This document shows, piece after piece, positions 7,214 to 14,340 of a stretch of DNA of 14,487 nt. The notes beneath the pieces were generated by a model that saw only the letters and a list, made by a program, of their open reading frames with translations, made no database searches and was not told the origin of the DNA. The position numbers were made by a program, and so were the translations under genes. Source of the stretch: Caribbeanibacter sp964518305 (GTDB lineage: Bacteria; Gemmatimonadota; Gemmatimonadetes; Palauibacterales; Palauibacteraceae); the NCBI GenBank assembly GCA_964518305.1, contig CAZFDK010000067.1, positions 1 to 14,487 of the forward strand, read 5' to 3'. The stretch's first letter is position 1. Every line of letters begins with the position of its first letter.

Positions 7214-9373
7214 ATGACCGGGGCCGGACAGAACAAACTCGCCTTCGAAGTCGACGATCGCTCCGTCGGCCACCTGACCCTGGACCTGCCCGACCGGTCG
7301 GTGAACGTCCTCGGCACCGACCTGGTGTCCGACCTGGAGAGCGTGCTCGACGAGGTCGAGGGTCGGGCCGCCGACGACGCGCTCTCCGCCCTGGTCGTCC
7401 GTAGCGGCAAGGACGACAGCTTCATCGCCGGTGCCGACATCCAGGAGATCGCGGACCTGTCGAGCCGCGAGGAGGCCCGGGAGAAGAGCCGGCGGGGCCA
7501 GCTCCTCCTGGACCGCATCGCCGATCTGGCGGTGCCCACAGTGGCCCTGGTCCGGGGCACCTGCCTCGGGGGCGGCACAGAGCTCGCCCTGGCCTGCGAC
7601 CACCGGCTGGCGTCCGACCGGGACAGCACCGAGATCGGCCTCCCCGAGGTAAAGCTGGGCATCCTGCCGGGCTTCGGCGGGACCATCCGTCTCCCCCGGC
7701 TGGTGGGTATCCAGAACGCCCTCGACCTGATCCTCACGGGGAGCTCCGCGTCTCCCGGCAAGGCCGAGCACATCGGGCTCGTGGACCGGGTGGCGGCCGA
7801 CGGCCGGTGGGAGCGGGAGGTGGACGAGTTCCTGGACCAGGTCCTGGCCGGCGACCTCCCACCCGGCGGGTACCGGAAGTCCTGGTGGGAGAAGCTCCTG
7901 GAGGACACCGCTCCCGGGCGGAAGCTCCTCTTCGCCATCGCCCGCCGCCGCACCGAGGAGCGCGCCGGCGAGCACTACCCGGCCCCGCTGAGGGCCCTGG
8001 AGGTGGTCGAGCGCACCTATCCCCTGGACGTGGACCGGGCCCTGGAGATCGAGGCCGACGCCCTGGCGGAGCTGGCGCTCACGCCGGAGTCGAAGAACCT
8101 GGTCCGGGTCTTCCTGCTCTCCCGACAGGCCAAGGAGGCCCTCCCGGAGGAGGAGCGCGACGCGGCCCCGGAGGCGGAGAAGGCCGCCGTACTCGGCGCC
8201 GGCGTCATGGGCGGAGAGATCGCCGAGGTCATGGTGGCCAGGGACGTCCCGGTCCTGCTGAAGGACATCCGCGAGGACGCCCTGGACGAGGCCCTCCAGC
8301 ACGCCCGGAGCCTGCTGGAGAAGGGCCGCCGGAAGGGGGTCTTCGAGGAGCACGAGGTAGGCCTCAAGTTCGCCCGCATCGAGCCGACGCTGGAGTACGA
8401 CGGCTTCGGGGACGTGGACCTGGTCGTCGAGGCCGTGGTGGAGGAGATGGAGGTGAAGCAGCAGGTCCTGTCGGAGGCCGAGGAGCGGCTTCCGGACCGC
8501 GCGGTCTTCACCACCAACACCTCCTCGCTCTCCGTCACCGAGCTCGCCTCCTCCGCCGAGCGGCCGGAGCGGGTGGCCGGCCTGCACTTCTTCAATCCGG
8601 CCCACCGCATGCCGCTGGTGGAGGTGGTCCGCGGCGAGGCGACCTCCGACGAGACCCTGGCCACGGCCTTCGAGTTCGCTCGCGATCTGGGCAAGACACC
8701 GGTGATCGTCGCCGACGAGCCCGGGTTCCTGGTGAACCGGCTCCTGGCCCCCTACATGAACGAGGCTGTCCGTCTCCTGGAAGAGGGAGCCGGGGTGGAG
8801 ACCCTGGACGGGGCGATCTCCGACTTCGGCATGCCCATGGGCCCCTGCCGGCTCCTGGACGAGGTGGGGCTGGACATTGCCCGCCACGTCCGCGAGCAGC
8901 TGGAAGCCGGCTTCGGCGAGCGGATGGAGGCGCCGGACCTCGTGGACCGCATGGTCGAGGACGGCCGGCTGGGCAAGAAGAACGGCCGCGGCTTCTACCG
9001 ATACGAGGACGGGGAGCTCCAGGAGGTCGACCCCGACCTCCAGCGGCGATTGGAGTCGATCCGGGGCCAGGACCGCGAGATGGCGCCGGAGACGGTGCGT
9101 CGCCGCTGCCTCTACCCCATGGTCAACGAGGCCGCCTTCGCCCTGGGCGAAGACGTCGCCAGGAGCCCCGAGGACGTCGACCTGGCCCTCGTCATGGGCA
9201 CCGGCTTCCCGCCTTTCCGCGGGGGGCTCCTGAGGTGGGCGGACTCCGTGGGCGTCGAGAAGATCCACTCCTGGCTCTCGAGCGCTTCCGACCGCCTCGG
9301 AGCCCGCTACGAGCCCGCTCCGCTCCTGAAGGAGATGGCGCGCGACGGCGAGCGGTTCACCGAGGCCGGCTGA
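7214..9373 (+). CDS. fadJ: Enoyl-CoA hydratase / 3-hydroxyacyl-CoA dehydrogenase fusion (FadJ/FadB type)
   Basis: Bifunctional alpha subunit of fatty acid beta-oxidation: it hydrates 2-enoyl-CoA and then oxidises (S)-3-hydroxyacyl-CoA with NAD+. The 719 residues match the usual length of about 715. The N-terminal crotonase domain (about 1-190) has the oxyanion loop AGADI, LGGGTELALACDHR with E123, and GLPEVKLGILPGFGG with E145; these correspond to the two catalytic glutamates of E. coli FadB. After a helical linker, the NAD-binding domain starts with GAGVMGG (328-334). The dehydrogenase catalytic pair is H458 (HFFNPAHRMPLVE) and E470. GFLVNRLLAPYMNEA and a second C-terminal repeat complete the protein. 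No thiolase (FadI/FadA) gene adjoins it. FadJ and FadB cannot be told apart safely from the sequence alone. The ATG at 7214 lacks a visible ribosome site. Confidence 0.93.
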   Translation: MTGAGQNKLAFEVDDRSVGHLTLDLPDRSVNVLGTDLVSDLESVLDEVEGRAADDALSALVVRSGKDDSFIAGADIQEIADLSSREEAREKSRRGQLLLDRIADLAVPTVALVRGTCLGGGTELALACDHRLASDRDSTEIGLPEVKLGILPGFGGTIRLPRLVGIQNALDLILTGSSASPGKAEHIGLVDRVAADGRWEREVDEFLDQVLAGDLPPGGYRKSWWEKLLEDTAPGRKLLFAIARRRTEERAGEHYPAPLRALEVVERTYPLDVDRALEIEADALAELALTPESKNLVRVFLLSRQAKEALPEEERDAAPEAEKAAVLGAGVMGGEIAEVMVARDVPVLLKDIREDALDEALQHARSLLEKGRRKGVFEEHEVGLKFARIEPTLEYDGFGDVDLVVEAVVEEMEVKQQVLSEAEERLPDRAVFTTNTSSLSVTELASSAERPERVAGLHFFNPAHRMPLVEVVRGEATSDETLATAFEFARDLGKTPVIVADEPGFLVNRLLAPYMNEAVRLLEEGAGVETLDGAISDFGMPMGPCRLLDEVGLDIARHVREQLEAGFGERMEAPDLVDRMVEDGRLGKKNGRGFYRYEDGELQEVDPDLQRRLESIRGQDREMAPETVRRRCLYPMVNEAAFALGEDVARSPEDVDLALVMGTGFPPFRGGLLRWADSVGVEKIHSWLSSASDRLGARYEPAPLLKEMARDGERFTEAG

Positions 9374-9394
9374 GGTCCCGGCGACGCATCCGTC

Positions 9395-10444
9395 GTGGCC
9401 CGCAGACACCGTGGCCGTCCGGCCGCCCGGGAGTCGCCAGAGGAGAGCCCGCCGGAGGTCCTTGTCCGCTATCGCCGTCCCGGCGAGGGCGAGACCCGCT
9501 ACCGGCAGGAGCTGATCCGCGACGGGGCCGACTGGAAGCTCACCCTCTATCGCATTCCACCGGACGCTGACAGCCTGGTAGTCGGACCCGACCGGACGCG
9601 GCTCCGTCCGGGCTCGCCGCTTCTCTGGTTCACGTTCCCGGACCGTCCCTGGGAGATCGGCGCGTTCCACGGCCCCGACGGTGCGCTGGCGGGCCACTAC
9701 ACGAACCTGATCGAGCCGCCCGAGCTCGACGGCTGCACGTGGCGGATCACCGACCGGTGGCTCGACGTCTGGCAGCCCGCCGACGGTGAGCCCCGAATCC
9801 TGGACGAGGAAGAGCTCCGCGAGGCCGTGGAGGCCGGTCACGTGGAGGCCGAGGAGGCCCGGGAGCTCGAGGAACGGGCCTCACGTCTCCTGACATGGGC
9901 CCGCCAGGGAAGCTGGCCGCCGGGCCCGGTTCGGAGCACCCGGCTCGTGGATTTGCCGTCCCTTCGCTTCCGGCGAGACGACCCCGGCGGCTACTACGCC
10001 AACCTCGTGGTGGGGCGGATCATCGCCTGGGGCATGTACTGGATGGGCGCCGCCTCCCTGACATCGGTGGGCTTCGCCGCCTTCACGGGAGCCCTCTCGG
10101 GCGACCCGACCACCGGCCCGGTGTGGATCGGGACCCTCATCGGGGAGGGCGTCGTCCTCCTGCCGCTGGCCCTCACCGGCCGCCTGCCGGCCACGCGCCG
10201 CCCGCGGCCGAACGAGGCCATCGGCGAGGGCACGCTCTTCATGACCGCGGTGGTCATGGGCGCCATCGTCCTGGTCATGAACGAGAGCACCATGTGGCGG
10301 GAGCTGTTCACGGCCGTCTACGGGATCCTGGGCGCCTTCCTCGGAATTTTCGGCTACTCACGCTGGCGCCACGACGACCGGTTCTCCGGGCTGGCCTTCG
10401 GGGGGCTGCTGGTGACCCTCCTGGCCGTCTTCCTGCTCCTGTAG
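9395..10444 (+). CDS. DUF402 domain fused to a multi-pass membrane domain
   Basis: 349 residues in two halves. Residues about 20-175 match the DUF402 fold (the family of FomD and of staphylococcal nucleoside tri/diphosphatase Ntdp). Signs are the WFTFPDRPWEIGAFHGPDG region (78-96), HYTNLIEPPE with Y102 and N104 (101-110), D120 and D124 (TDRWLDVWQPADG) and the acidic ILDEEEL (135-141). In FomD/Ntdp these positions contribute to metal and phosphate binding; the middle acid of the usual DxDxD-like stretch is Trp122. The C-terminal half has about five membrane segments (203-232, 243-262, 279-296, 303-321, 328-349). The start is a GTG 21 nt after the fad stop with no close ribosome site, so transcription with fad is likely but the exact start is uncertain. 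A phosphatase or hydrolase activity at the inner membrane is an inference; the membrane half is unknown to me. Confidence 0.75.
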   Translation: MARRHRGRPAARESPEESPPEVLVRYRRPGEGETRYRQELIRDGADWKLTLYRIPPDADSLVVGPDRTRLRPGSPLLWFTFPDRPWEIGAFHGPDGALAGHYTNLIEPPELDGCTWRITDRWLDVWQPADGEPRILDEEELREAVEAGHVEAEEARELEERASRLLTWARQGSWPPGPVRSTRLVDLPSLRFRRDDPGGYYANLVVGRIIAWGMYWMGAASLTSVGFAAFTGALSGDPTTGPVWIGTLIGEGVVLLPLALTGRLPATRRPRPNEAIGEGTLFMTAVVMGAIVLVMNESTMWRELFTAVYGILGAFLGIFGYSRWRHDDRFSGLAFGGLLVTLLAVFLLL

Positions 10445-10445
10445 T

Positions 10446-10490
10446 CGACGCCTCCCGGGCCTGCGCCTCCAGGGTCTGCGCCTCCCTGGT
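10446..10490. repeat. Three 15-nt tandem units with a possible bidirectional terminator hairpin
   Basis: The 48-nt gap between two convergent stop codons is made of three 15-nt units (10446-10460, 10461-10475, 10476-10490). Units 2 and 3 share CTGCGCCTCC and differ at two of 15 positions; unit 1 is more diverged. Within units 2 and 3, CCAGGG (10469-10474) and CCCTGG (10484-10489) can pair with a 9-nt loop, which could serve as a terminator for both genes. No T-run is present. Confidence 0.5.
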
Positions 10491-10492
10491 CG

Positions 10493-11956
10493 TCAGCTCC
10501 CGCCGTCCTCCTCCATCCAGGACGCCGGCGTGAACGCCCCGACGGGACCCGGGAAGACCACCGGGCTCTCGAAGCCGCGCTCCGAGACCGCGGCCACTCC
10601 GAACAGGTAGTTGTCGACGACCACGTTCTCGAGCGTCCACTCGGTGGTGTCGCCGACGAAGACGCTCTTCTCCCACGTCGGGGCCGTCGTACGCCGCCAG
10701 TAGACCCTGTACCCCACCAGATTCGGCGCCTTCGCCGGGTCGACGGCGTTCCAGGCGAGCGTGGTGCTGGGCTCCACGGCGCCCTCCGCTATCTCCACGC
10801 CCGACGGCGGCTTCGGAGCCCAGGCCATGGCGGCCAGCGAGGCGGCGTTCAGGCCCGTCACCTTCGCCGCATAGCCGAACTCCACCTCGTCCATGGTGTC
10901 ACCGTAGTCCACGCCGCCCTCGGTGCGGACGTCGGCGTGCTGGTGCGTGTAATCCTCGTGCGCCTCGGTGAGCCGGACGGCCGGGTAGCCCACGGCGTTG
11001 AAGCCCCGGTGGTCGCCGCCCCGCCCGAAGCGGTCCAGCCGGTAGATCATCATCACGTCCAGGTTCCGCACGTAGTCGTCGGCGATCTCGTCGACGTAGC
11101 GCGCCACGTTCCTCGACGGCGAGTCGTTCTCGCCGCCCGTGAATCGTCGGATGGCAGCCATGCGGTCCGTCTCGTCGGCCCGGGTCCCCTCCGAGAAGAC
11201 GCGGACCACGGTATTGTCGATGACGTCGTCGATGCCCTGGATGTTTCCGATCATGTCGTTGTTGAGCATGGCCTCCACGTGCCAGCCGCGCTCCTCGAAG
11301 AGCTCGGCGGCGCGGCTGCTTCCGTACAGGCCCTGCTCCTCGCCGGTGACTCCCATGTAGACGATGCTCGCGTTGAAGTCGTACCGGCTGAGCACGCGGG
11401 CAGCCTCGATGGCCCCGGCGACGCCGGACGCGTCGTCGTTGGCGCCCGGGGCGAAGGAGGTGTCGTTCATGATGTCGGTGACGCGGGAGTCCAGGTGGCC
11501 CGAGATCACCACGTATCGGTTCGGGTGCGTGGTGCCGGGCTGGATGGCGACCGGGTTCACGACCATCGTGGTGTCCGCGATCCGCTCGCCGTCGGGCTCG
11601 ACGGTGAACCGCTGGTAGCGGACATCGAGGCAGCCGCCGCAGCGGCTCGAGATCTCCTCGAACTTCCCGTGCACCCAGCGGCGGGCGGCCCCCACTCCGA
11701 GGGTGTCCGAGACCGTGTCGGAGAGCGTGTGGCGGGTGTGGAAGCCGACCATGGCTTCCACGTACGAGCGGAGGCTGTCCGCCGACGGTGCCTCGCTGAT
11801 GGACCGCAGCACCGGCTGCTCGCCGGGCGGGCCCGTCTCCGGAAGCTCCTGCCCGGCCCCGTCCTGCGCCGCGGCGGGTGCCGTCCCGCCGGCCAGGAGG
11901 AGTGCCGCCCCGAGAGCGGCGACGAGCGTGCGAGCGGCGGTTCGGCTGGAAGCCAT
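10493..11956 (-). CDS. Secreted M28 family zinc aminopeptidase with C-terminal Fn3-like domain
   Basis: Probable exported di-zinc aminopeptidase, 487 residues. The ATG at 11956 starts a clear signal peptide (RTAART, then the hydrophobic run 11-22, cleavage near APAAA-Q at 30/31). The open frame runs upstream to 12100, but that part is Arg-rich and not signal-like, so this start is chosen; GAGG lies 9 nt upstream. M28 ligands are visible: H154 (ISGHLDS) with D156, D174 (GANDDASG), catalytic E206 and ligand E207 (GEEQGL), D234 (LNNDMIG) and H338 (YTHQHAD). Residues about 383-472 resemble a fibronectin type III domain (TLAWNAVDPAKAPNLVGYRV), seen in other secreted M28 peptidases. Cys106 and Cys109 are close together and could form a disulfide. 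It likely digests extracellular or periplasmic peptides. It is convergent with the DUF402 gene and divergent from the GNAT gene. Confidence 0.92.
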   Translation of the reverse strand: MASSRTAARTLVAALGAALLLAGGTAPAAAQDGAGQELPETGPPGEQPVLRSISEAPSADSLRSYVEAMVGFHTRHTLSDTVSDTLGVGAARRWVHGKFEEISSRCGGCLDVRYQRFTVEPDGERIADTTMVVNPVAIQPGTTHPNRYVVISGHLDSRVTDIMNDTSFAPGANDDASGVAGAIEAARVLSRYDFNASIVYMGVTGEEQGLYGSSRAAELFEERGWHVEAMLNNDMIGNIQGIDDVIDNTVVRVFSEGTRADETDRMAAIRRFTGGENDSPSRNVARYVDEIADDYVRNLDVMMIYRLDRFGRGGDHRGFNAVGYPAVRLTEAHEDYTHQHADVRTEGGVDYGDTMDEVEFGYAAKVTGLNAASLAAMAWAPKPPSGVEIAEGAVEPSTTLAWNAVDPAKAPNLVGYRVYWRRTTAPTWEKSVFVGDTTEWTLENVVVDNYLFGVAAVSERGFESPVVFPGPVGAFTPASWMEEDGGS

Positions 11957-12111
11957 CACGGGGACCTCACGTCCTCGGTTGGTGCTGGGAGCGTCCTCGG
12001 CTCGGAGACGTAGCGCCGGCGGGCGCCGGCGCCGACAACACCATATGGGCAGCCCGGAGACGACGCCACGACCTTGGCGCCAGACCTGCTCCTCCCCCAC
12101 GTTCCGTAGCC
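11957..12111. promoter_or_regulatory. Divergent intergenic region with an 8-bp inverted repeat
   Basis: This 155-nt region separates the divergent M28 and GNAT genes and should hold both promoters. Bases 12013-12032 form a perfect 8-bp inverted repeat, GCGCCGGC/GCCGGCGC, around GGGC. It could be a shared operator or simply a GC-rich hairpin. I found no convincing -35/-10 pair; the least GC-rich spot is around 12037-12046 (ACACCATATG). Confidence 0.35.
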
Positions 12112-12579
12112 ATGGACATGTCTCCGGAGATCCGCGAGGCCGACATCGACGATTTGCCGGTCATCGTCCGCTTCAACCGGGAGATGGCCCGGGAGACGGA
12201 GGGACGGGAGCTGGACCCGTCGACCCTCCGCGCCGGCGTGAACGCCCTCCTCTCCGATCCCTCCCGCGGCCGATACTACCTGGCCGAGGAGGCCGGTGAG
12301 GTGCTGGGCCAGCTCCTGGTCACCACCGAGTGGAGCGACTGGCGCAACGGCGAAATCTGGTGGATCCAGAGCGTCTACGTGGCGCCGGAGCACCGCCGCC
12401 GGGGCGTGTACTCCGCCCTCCACGGCCACGTCCGGGAGCGGGCCCGATCGCTGGGTGCCGTGGGGCTGCGGCTGTACGTGGACCGGGAGAACCGGGAGGC
12501 GCGGCGGAGCTACGAGGAGCTGGGCATGGAGCACGCCCGATACGCCATGTACGAGGAGATCTGGGGGGAGAACTCGTAG
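12112..12579 (+). CDS. GNAT family N-acetyltransferase
   Basis: Cytoplasmic acetyl-CoA-dependent N-acyltransferase, 155 residues, a normal size for a single GNAT domain. The acetyl-CoA-binding motif A is SVYVAPEHRRRGVYSAL (87-103), with the pyrophosphate loop R95-R-R-G98. The C-terminal motif ENREARRSYEELGM (126-139) has N127 and Tyr134, the usual general-acid position. The beta strand EIWWIQSVYV precedes motif A as expected. The substrate cannot be told; ENREARRSYEELGM-type ends are common in small-amine and peptide acetyltransferases. The frame is open further upstream, but homology begins at PEIREADIDDLP. Two ATG codons (12112 and 12118) are possible, and neither has a Shine-Dalgarno sequence. 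The gene is divergent from the M28 peptidase and apparently alone. Confidence 0.88.
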   Translation: MDMSPEIREADIDDLPVIVRFNREMARETEGRELDPSTLRAGVNALLSDPSRGRYYLAEEAGEVLGQLLVTTEWSDWRNGEIWWIQSVYVAPEHRRRGVYSALHGHVRERARSLGAVGLRLYVDRENREARRSYEELGMEHARYAMYEEIWGENS

Positions 12580-12933
12580 GGCATCCGTCCGGGCCGGCCC
12601 GTTGATCCCTGGTTGACGCCGATCCGTACACTGGGAGCGCGAGTCCAGATCGGAGGTCGCCCTCTGACGGACCGGACGTGATCCGACGGACACCGTAGAC
12701 GGAGGCGGGATGACCGCGCTGGCGCTTTCAGTGGACGGGAAAAGACGCGCCTGGAGAGGGCCCGTATCCAGGAGTCGGCGGCCGGAGCCACGAAACGGCC
12801 CCGGGGGACGGGCCGGCGGTTTCAGCCGGAAGACGAGGGGCGTTTCAGGTGAAACAGAGCGGCAGTTTCAGCTGGAATTTCACCCTCTGCCGCCCGCCGC
12901 TGAGAGCCGCCGGAGGCTGACCACGGGATCGTC
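12580..12933. other. 354-nt intergenic region without a convincing gene
   Basis: The region lies between the stop codons of two convergent genes. It contains a 12-bp palindrome CGGGCCGGCCCG (12590-12601) just after the GNAT stop. A weak promoter-like pair follows, TTGATC (12602-12607) and TACACT (12627-12632) with a 19-nt spacer. A good Shine-Dalgarno GGAGG (12701-12705) lies 4 nt before an ATG at 12710, which opens a 97-codon frame. That frame is Arg- and Ser-rich, unlike the acidic neighbours, and runs antisense into the zinc-ribbon gene, so I do not call it. The most structured part is the periodic GTTTCAG block at 12819-12887. Confidence 0.6.
12819..12887. repeat. Three 23-bp-spaced GTTTCAG imperfect palindromes
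   Basis: GTTTCAG occurs at 12819, 12842 and 12865, exactly 23 bp apart. Each copy begins an imperfect palindrome: TTTCAGCCGGAA, TTTCAGGTGAAA and TTTCAGCTGGAA. The middle copy is a perfect 14-bp inverted repeat, GTTTCAGGTGAAAC (12842-12855). A related CTTTCAG is at 12725 and TTTCACC at 12878. The rest of each 23-nt unit is not conserved. This looks like a cluster of protein-binding sites rather than a copied tandem repeat. The conserved core is too short for a CRISPR repeat. Confidence 0.6.
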
Positions 12934-13161
12934 TCAGTCGCCGCTCTCCTCCCGACGTCGCCACTTCATCCACTCGAAGACGCTGCGGCAGTCGTTGCAG
13001 TAGTACTGGCTCACCGACAGCGAGGAGCCGAAGGCGGAGAACGGCTCCGTGTCCTCGCCGTCGCAGAAGGGACAGGTCACGCTGTCCGGCATCTCGCGGC
13101 TCTCCAGCGTGCGGTCCAGGTCGGAGGGCGATGACGAACCGGAAGGGGAGTCGGCGCTCAT
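12934..13161 (-). CDS. PaaD-type zinc-ribbon protein (detached C-terminal half of PaaD)
   Basis: A 75-residue protein with a single zinc ribbon: C30-P-F-C33 and C55-N-D-C58, around FSAFGSSLSVSQYY and followed by RSVFEWMKW. This matches the C-terminal ribbon of E. coli PaaD (a CPxC, then SEFGST, then CxxC, then FDYFK pattern). Residues 1-25 are Ser/Asp-rich and probably disordered. PaaD is thought to help assemble the metal centre of the phenylacetyl-CoA epoxidase. In E. coli the DUF59 and ribbon parts are one protein; here the DUF59 part is a separate gene at the right edge. The gene lies 24 nt after paaC, so it is the last gene visible in the paa operon. The start is ATG 13161, with GAGGGGG about 10 nt upstream. 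Confidence 0.82.
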   Translation of the reverse strand: MSADSPSGSSSPSDLDRTLESREMPDSVTCPFCDGEDTEPFSAFGSSLSVSQYYCNDCRSVFEWMKWRRREESGD

Positions 13162-13185
13162 CGGATCATCGCCCCCTCGCGGTCC

Positions 13186-14064
13186 TCACTCCTCGAGAAG
13201 CGAGCGGTTCCTGTCGCCGCGGACGCGGGGGAGGATCTCCTCCCCGTCCGGGCCGGGTGCCTCCCGGAGCCGGCGGGTGCGCGGGCCCCAACCCTCCCAG
13301 TCCGGGTCCGGGCGGCTCCGCCCCCCCTCGGCCGTCTGCTCCACCAGCTCCGGATTCACCTCGGCAACCGACGGTGCCACTCGATCGACCCATCGCCGCC
13401 GCAGCTCGGCGGGCCCGGCGTCGACGATCCCCTCCCCGGCCAGGCGGGAGGCCGCCTCGTGCTCCTCCGAGCCGAACCACCGGAGACAGGCGCTCCACGC
13501 TCCCCGGAAGGGCTCCCCGGTGGCCTCGCGCCCCCGGTCGGTGCTGGCCATCCGGGCCGTCCAGCCGCGGGCGTGCTCGAAGTGGTATCGCTCCTCGTCC
13601 AGGATCTTGCTCACCTTGTGGTGCAGCGGCTCCAGGCGGCTCTCCCGCATGGCCTCGATCTGCACCGAGAGAGCCGTGTCCAGGAGCAGGTTGAGGGCCA
13701 GCAGCTCCGACCAGCTCTCCGTGGGCTCGTCCAGCAGCTCCGAGCTCCTGTACTCGGAGGGGCCGCGCTCGTGTTCCAGCCGCTCCGGGTCCATTCCGAA
13801 GTCGGCCAGCATGGCGTACAGAATCCGCCCGTGCCCCCACTCGTCCTGTGCCATGGCCGAGCAGGCGATGCCGGCCTCCAGGGTCGGGGAGCCCAGGATC
13901 CAGTCGGCGTAGTGGATGCCGAGCAAACGCTTGGTGTCGGCCAGGACCAGGAGCAGGTCCCCAAGGGCGTCGCGCTCGGGCTCCGGCAGCTCCTCCGGCG
14001 AGCCGTACAGCGTCCGGGCCCCGTCCCTCTCCCCCGAAGCGGCCTCCGTACCCGGGGGCGTCAC
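13186..14064 (-). CDS. paaC: Phenylacetyl-CoA 1,2-epoxidase subunit PaaC
   Basis: Ferritin-like subunit of the multicomponent oxygenase that epoxidises the ring of phenylacetyl-CoA, 292 residues. In E. coli, PaaC pairs with catalytic PaaA as a structural partner and lacks a complete metal site. Here the four-helix core has D43 (LADTKRLLG), E75-x2-H78 (MAQDEWGHGRILYAML), D129 (LNLLLDTAL) and E158-x2-H161 (LDEERYHFEHARGW), so a full di-metal ligand set may be present. The EERYHFEHARGW block and overall length fit PaaC rather than PaaA. The tail (about 245-292) is charged and low in complexity. The start is a GTG overlapping the paaB stop by 4 nt (GTGA), which implies translational coupling. The order is paaD(DUF59)-paaB-paaC-zinc ribbon; paaA is expected off the right edge. 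Confidence 0.87.
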   Translation of the reverse strand: MTPPGTEAASGERDGARTLYGSPEELPEPERDALGDLLLVLADTKRLLGIHYADWILGSPTLEAGIACSAMAQDEWGHGRILYAMLADFGMDPERLEHERGPSEYRSSELLDEPTESWSELLALNLLLDTALSVQIEAMRESRLEPLHHKVSKILDEERYHFEHARGWTARMASTDRGREATGEPFRGAWSACLRWFGSEEHEAASRLAGEGIVDAGPAELRRRWVDRVAPSVAEVNPELVEQTAEGGRSRPDPDWEGWGPRTRRLREAPGPDGEEILPRVRGDRNRSLLEE

Positions 14065-14309
14065 GTCGCGGCTCCCTCCTCCCGGGCCTCCAGCGTGAAG
14101 GGGGCCTCCTCCCGGTTCACCGACTCGAAGTCCTTTCGGGGCGCCACCACCATCTCGAACCAGGTGGCCTCGTCGTAGGTCTGCCAGGCATAGACCCGGG
14201 CCAGCGAGACGTTCGGCGCCGTGATGGCGCCCACGTGCTCCAGGCGATCCTCCCGCTTCTGGCGGGCGAACACCTCGTAGATGCGATCCACGTCGAAGCC
14301 GTCGGACAC
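14061..14309 (-). CDS. paaB: Phenylacetyl-CoA 1,2-epoxidase subunit PaaB
   Basis: Small subunit of the phenylacetyl-CoA epoxidase, thought to bridge PaaA-PaaC heterodimers in the larger complex. It has 82 residues, slightly shorter than the usual 90-95. The family signature is YEVFARQKREDRLEHVGAI (11-29), followed by AP, an alanine- and aromatic-rich helix (VYAWQTYDEATWFEM) and VVAPRKDF. The start is GTG 14309, preceded on the minus strand by a purine-rich AGGGAGA stretch about 4 nt upstream; no ATG is available nearby. The gene overlaps paaC by 4 nt and lies 31 nt after the PaaD DUF59 stop. Confidence 0.85.
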   Translation of the reverse strand: MSDGFDVDRIYEVFARQKREDRLEHVGAITAPNVSLARVYAWQTYDEATWFEMVVAPRKDFESVNREEAPFTLEAREEGAAT

Positions 14310-14340
14310 GTCTCTCCCTCTCCCTTCGCTCGAAGCCCGG

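Noticed and set aside
7145..9841. 898-codon minus-strand open frame opposite the fad gene
   Set aside because: The plus strand encodes a complete FadJ-type protein with all catalytic residues; the antisense frame is Leu/Gly/Val-rich without domains.
10937..12013. 358-codon plus-strand open frame opposite the M28 gene
   Set aside because: The minus strand has a signal peptide and all M28 ligands; this frame is its shadow.
11957..12100. Longer N-terminus for the M28 peptidase
   Set aside because: It would place about 48 Arg-rich residues before a normal signal peptide and cover the divergent promoter region.
12613..12632. TTGACG and TACACT as a sigma70 promoter
   Set aside because: The spacer is only 8 nt; the alternative with TTGATC has 19 nt and weak boxes.
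12819..12887. CRISPR array
   Set aside because: Only a 7-bp core is shared, with a 23-bp period; CRISPR repeats are longer and identical.
12710..13003. 97-codon open frame with a good Shine-Dalgarno sequence and ATG
   Set aside because: It is Arg/Ser-rich, unlike the neighbours, its third-position GC falls along the frame, and it runs antisense into the zinc-ribbon gene. The start region may still matter for the gap.
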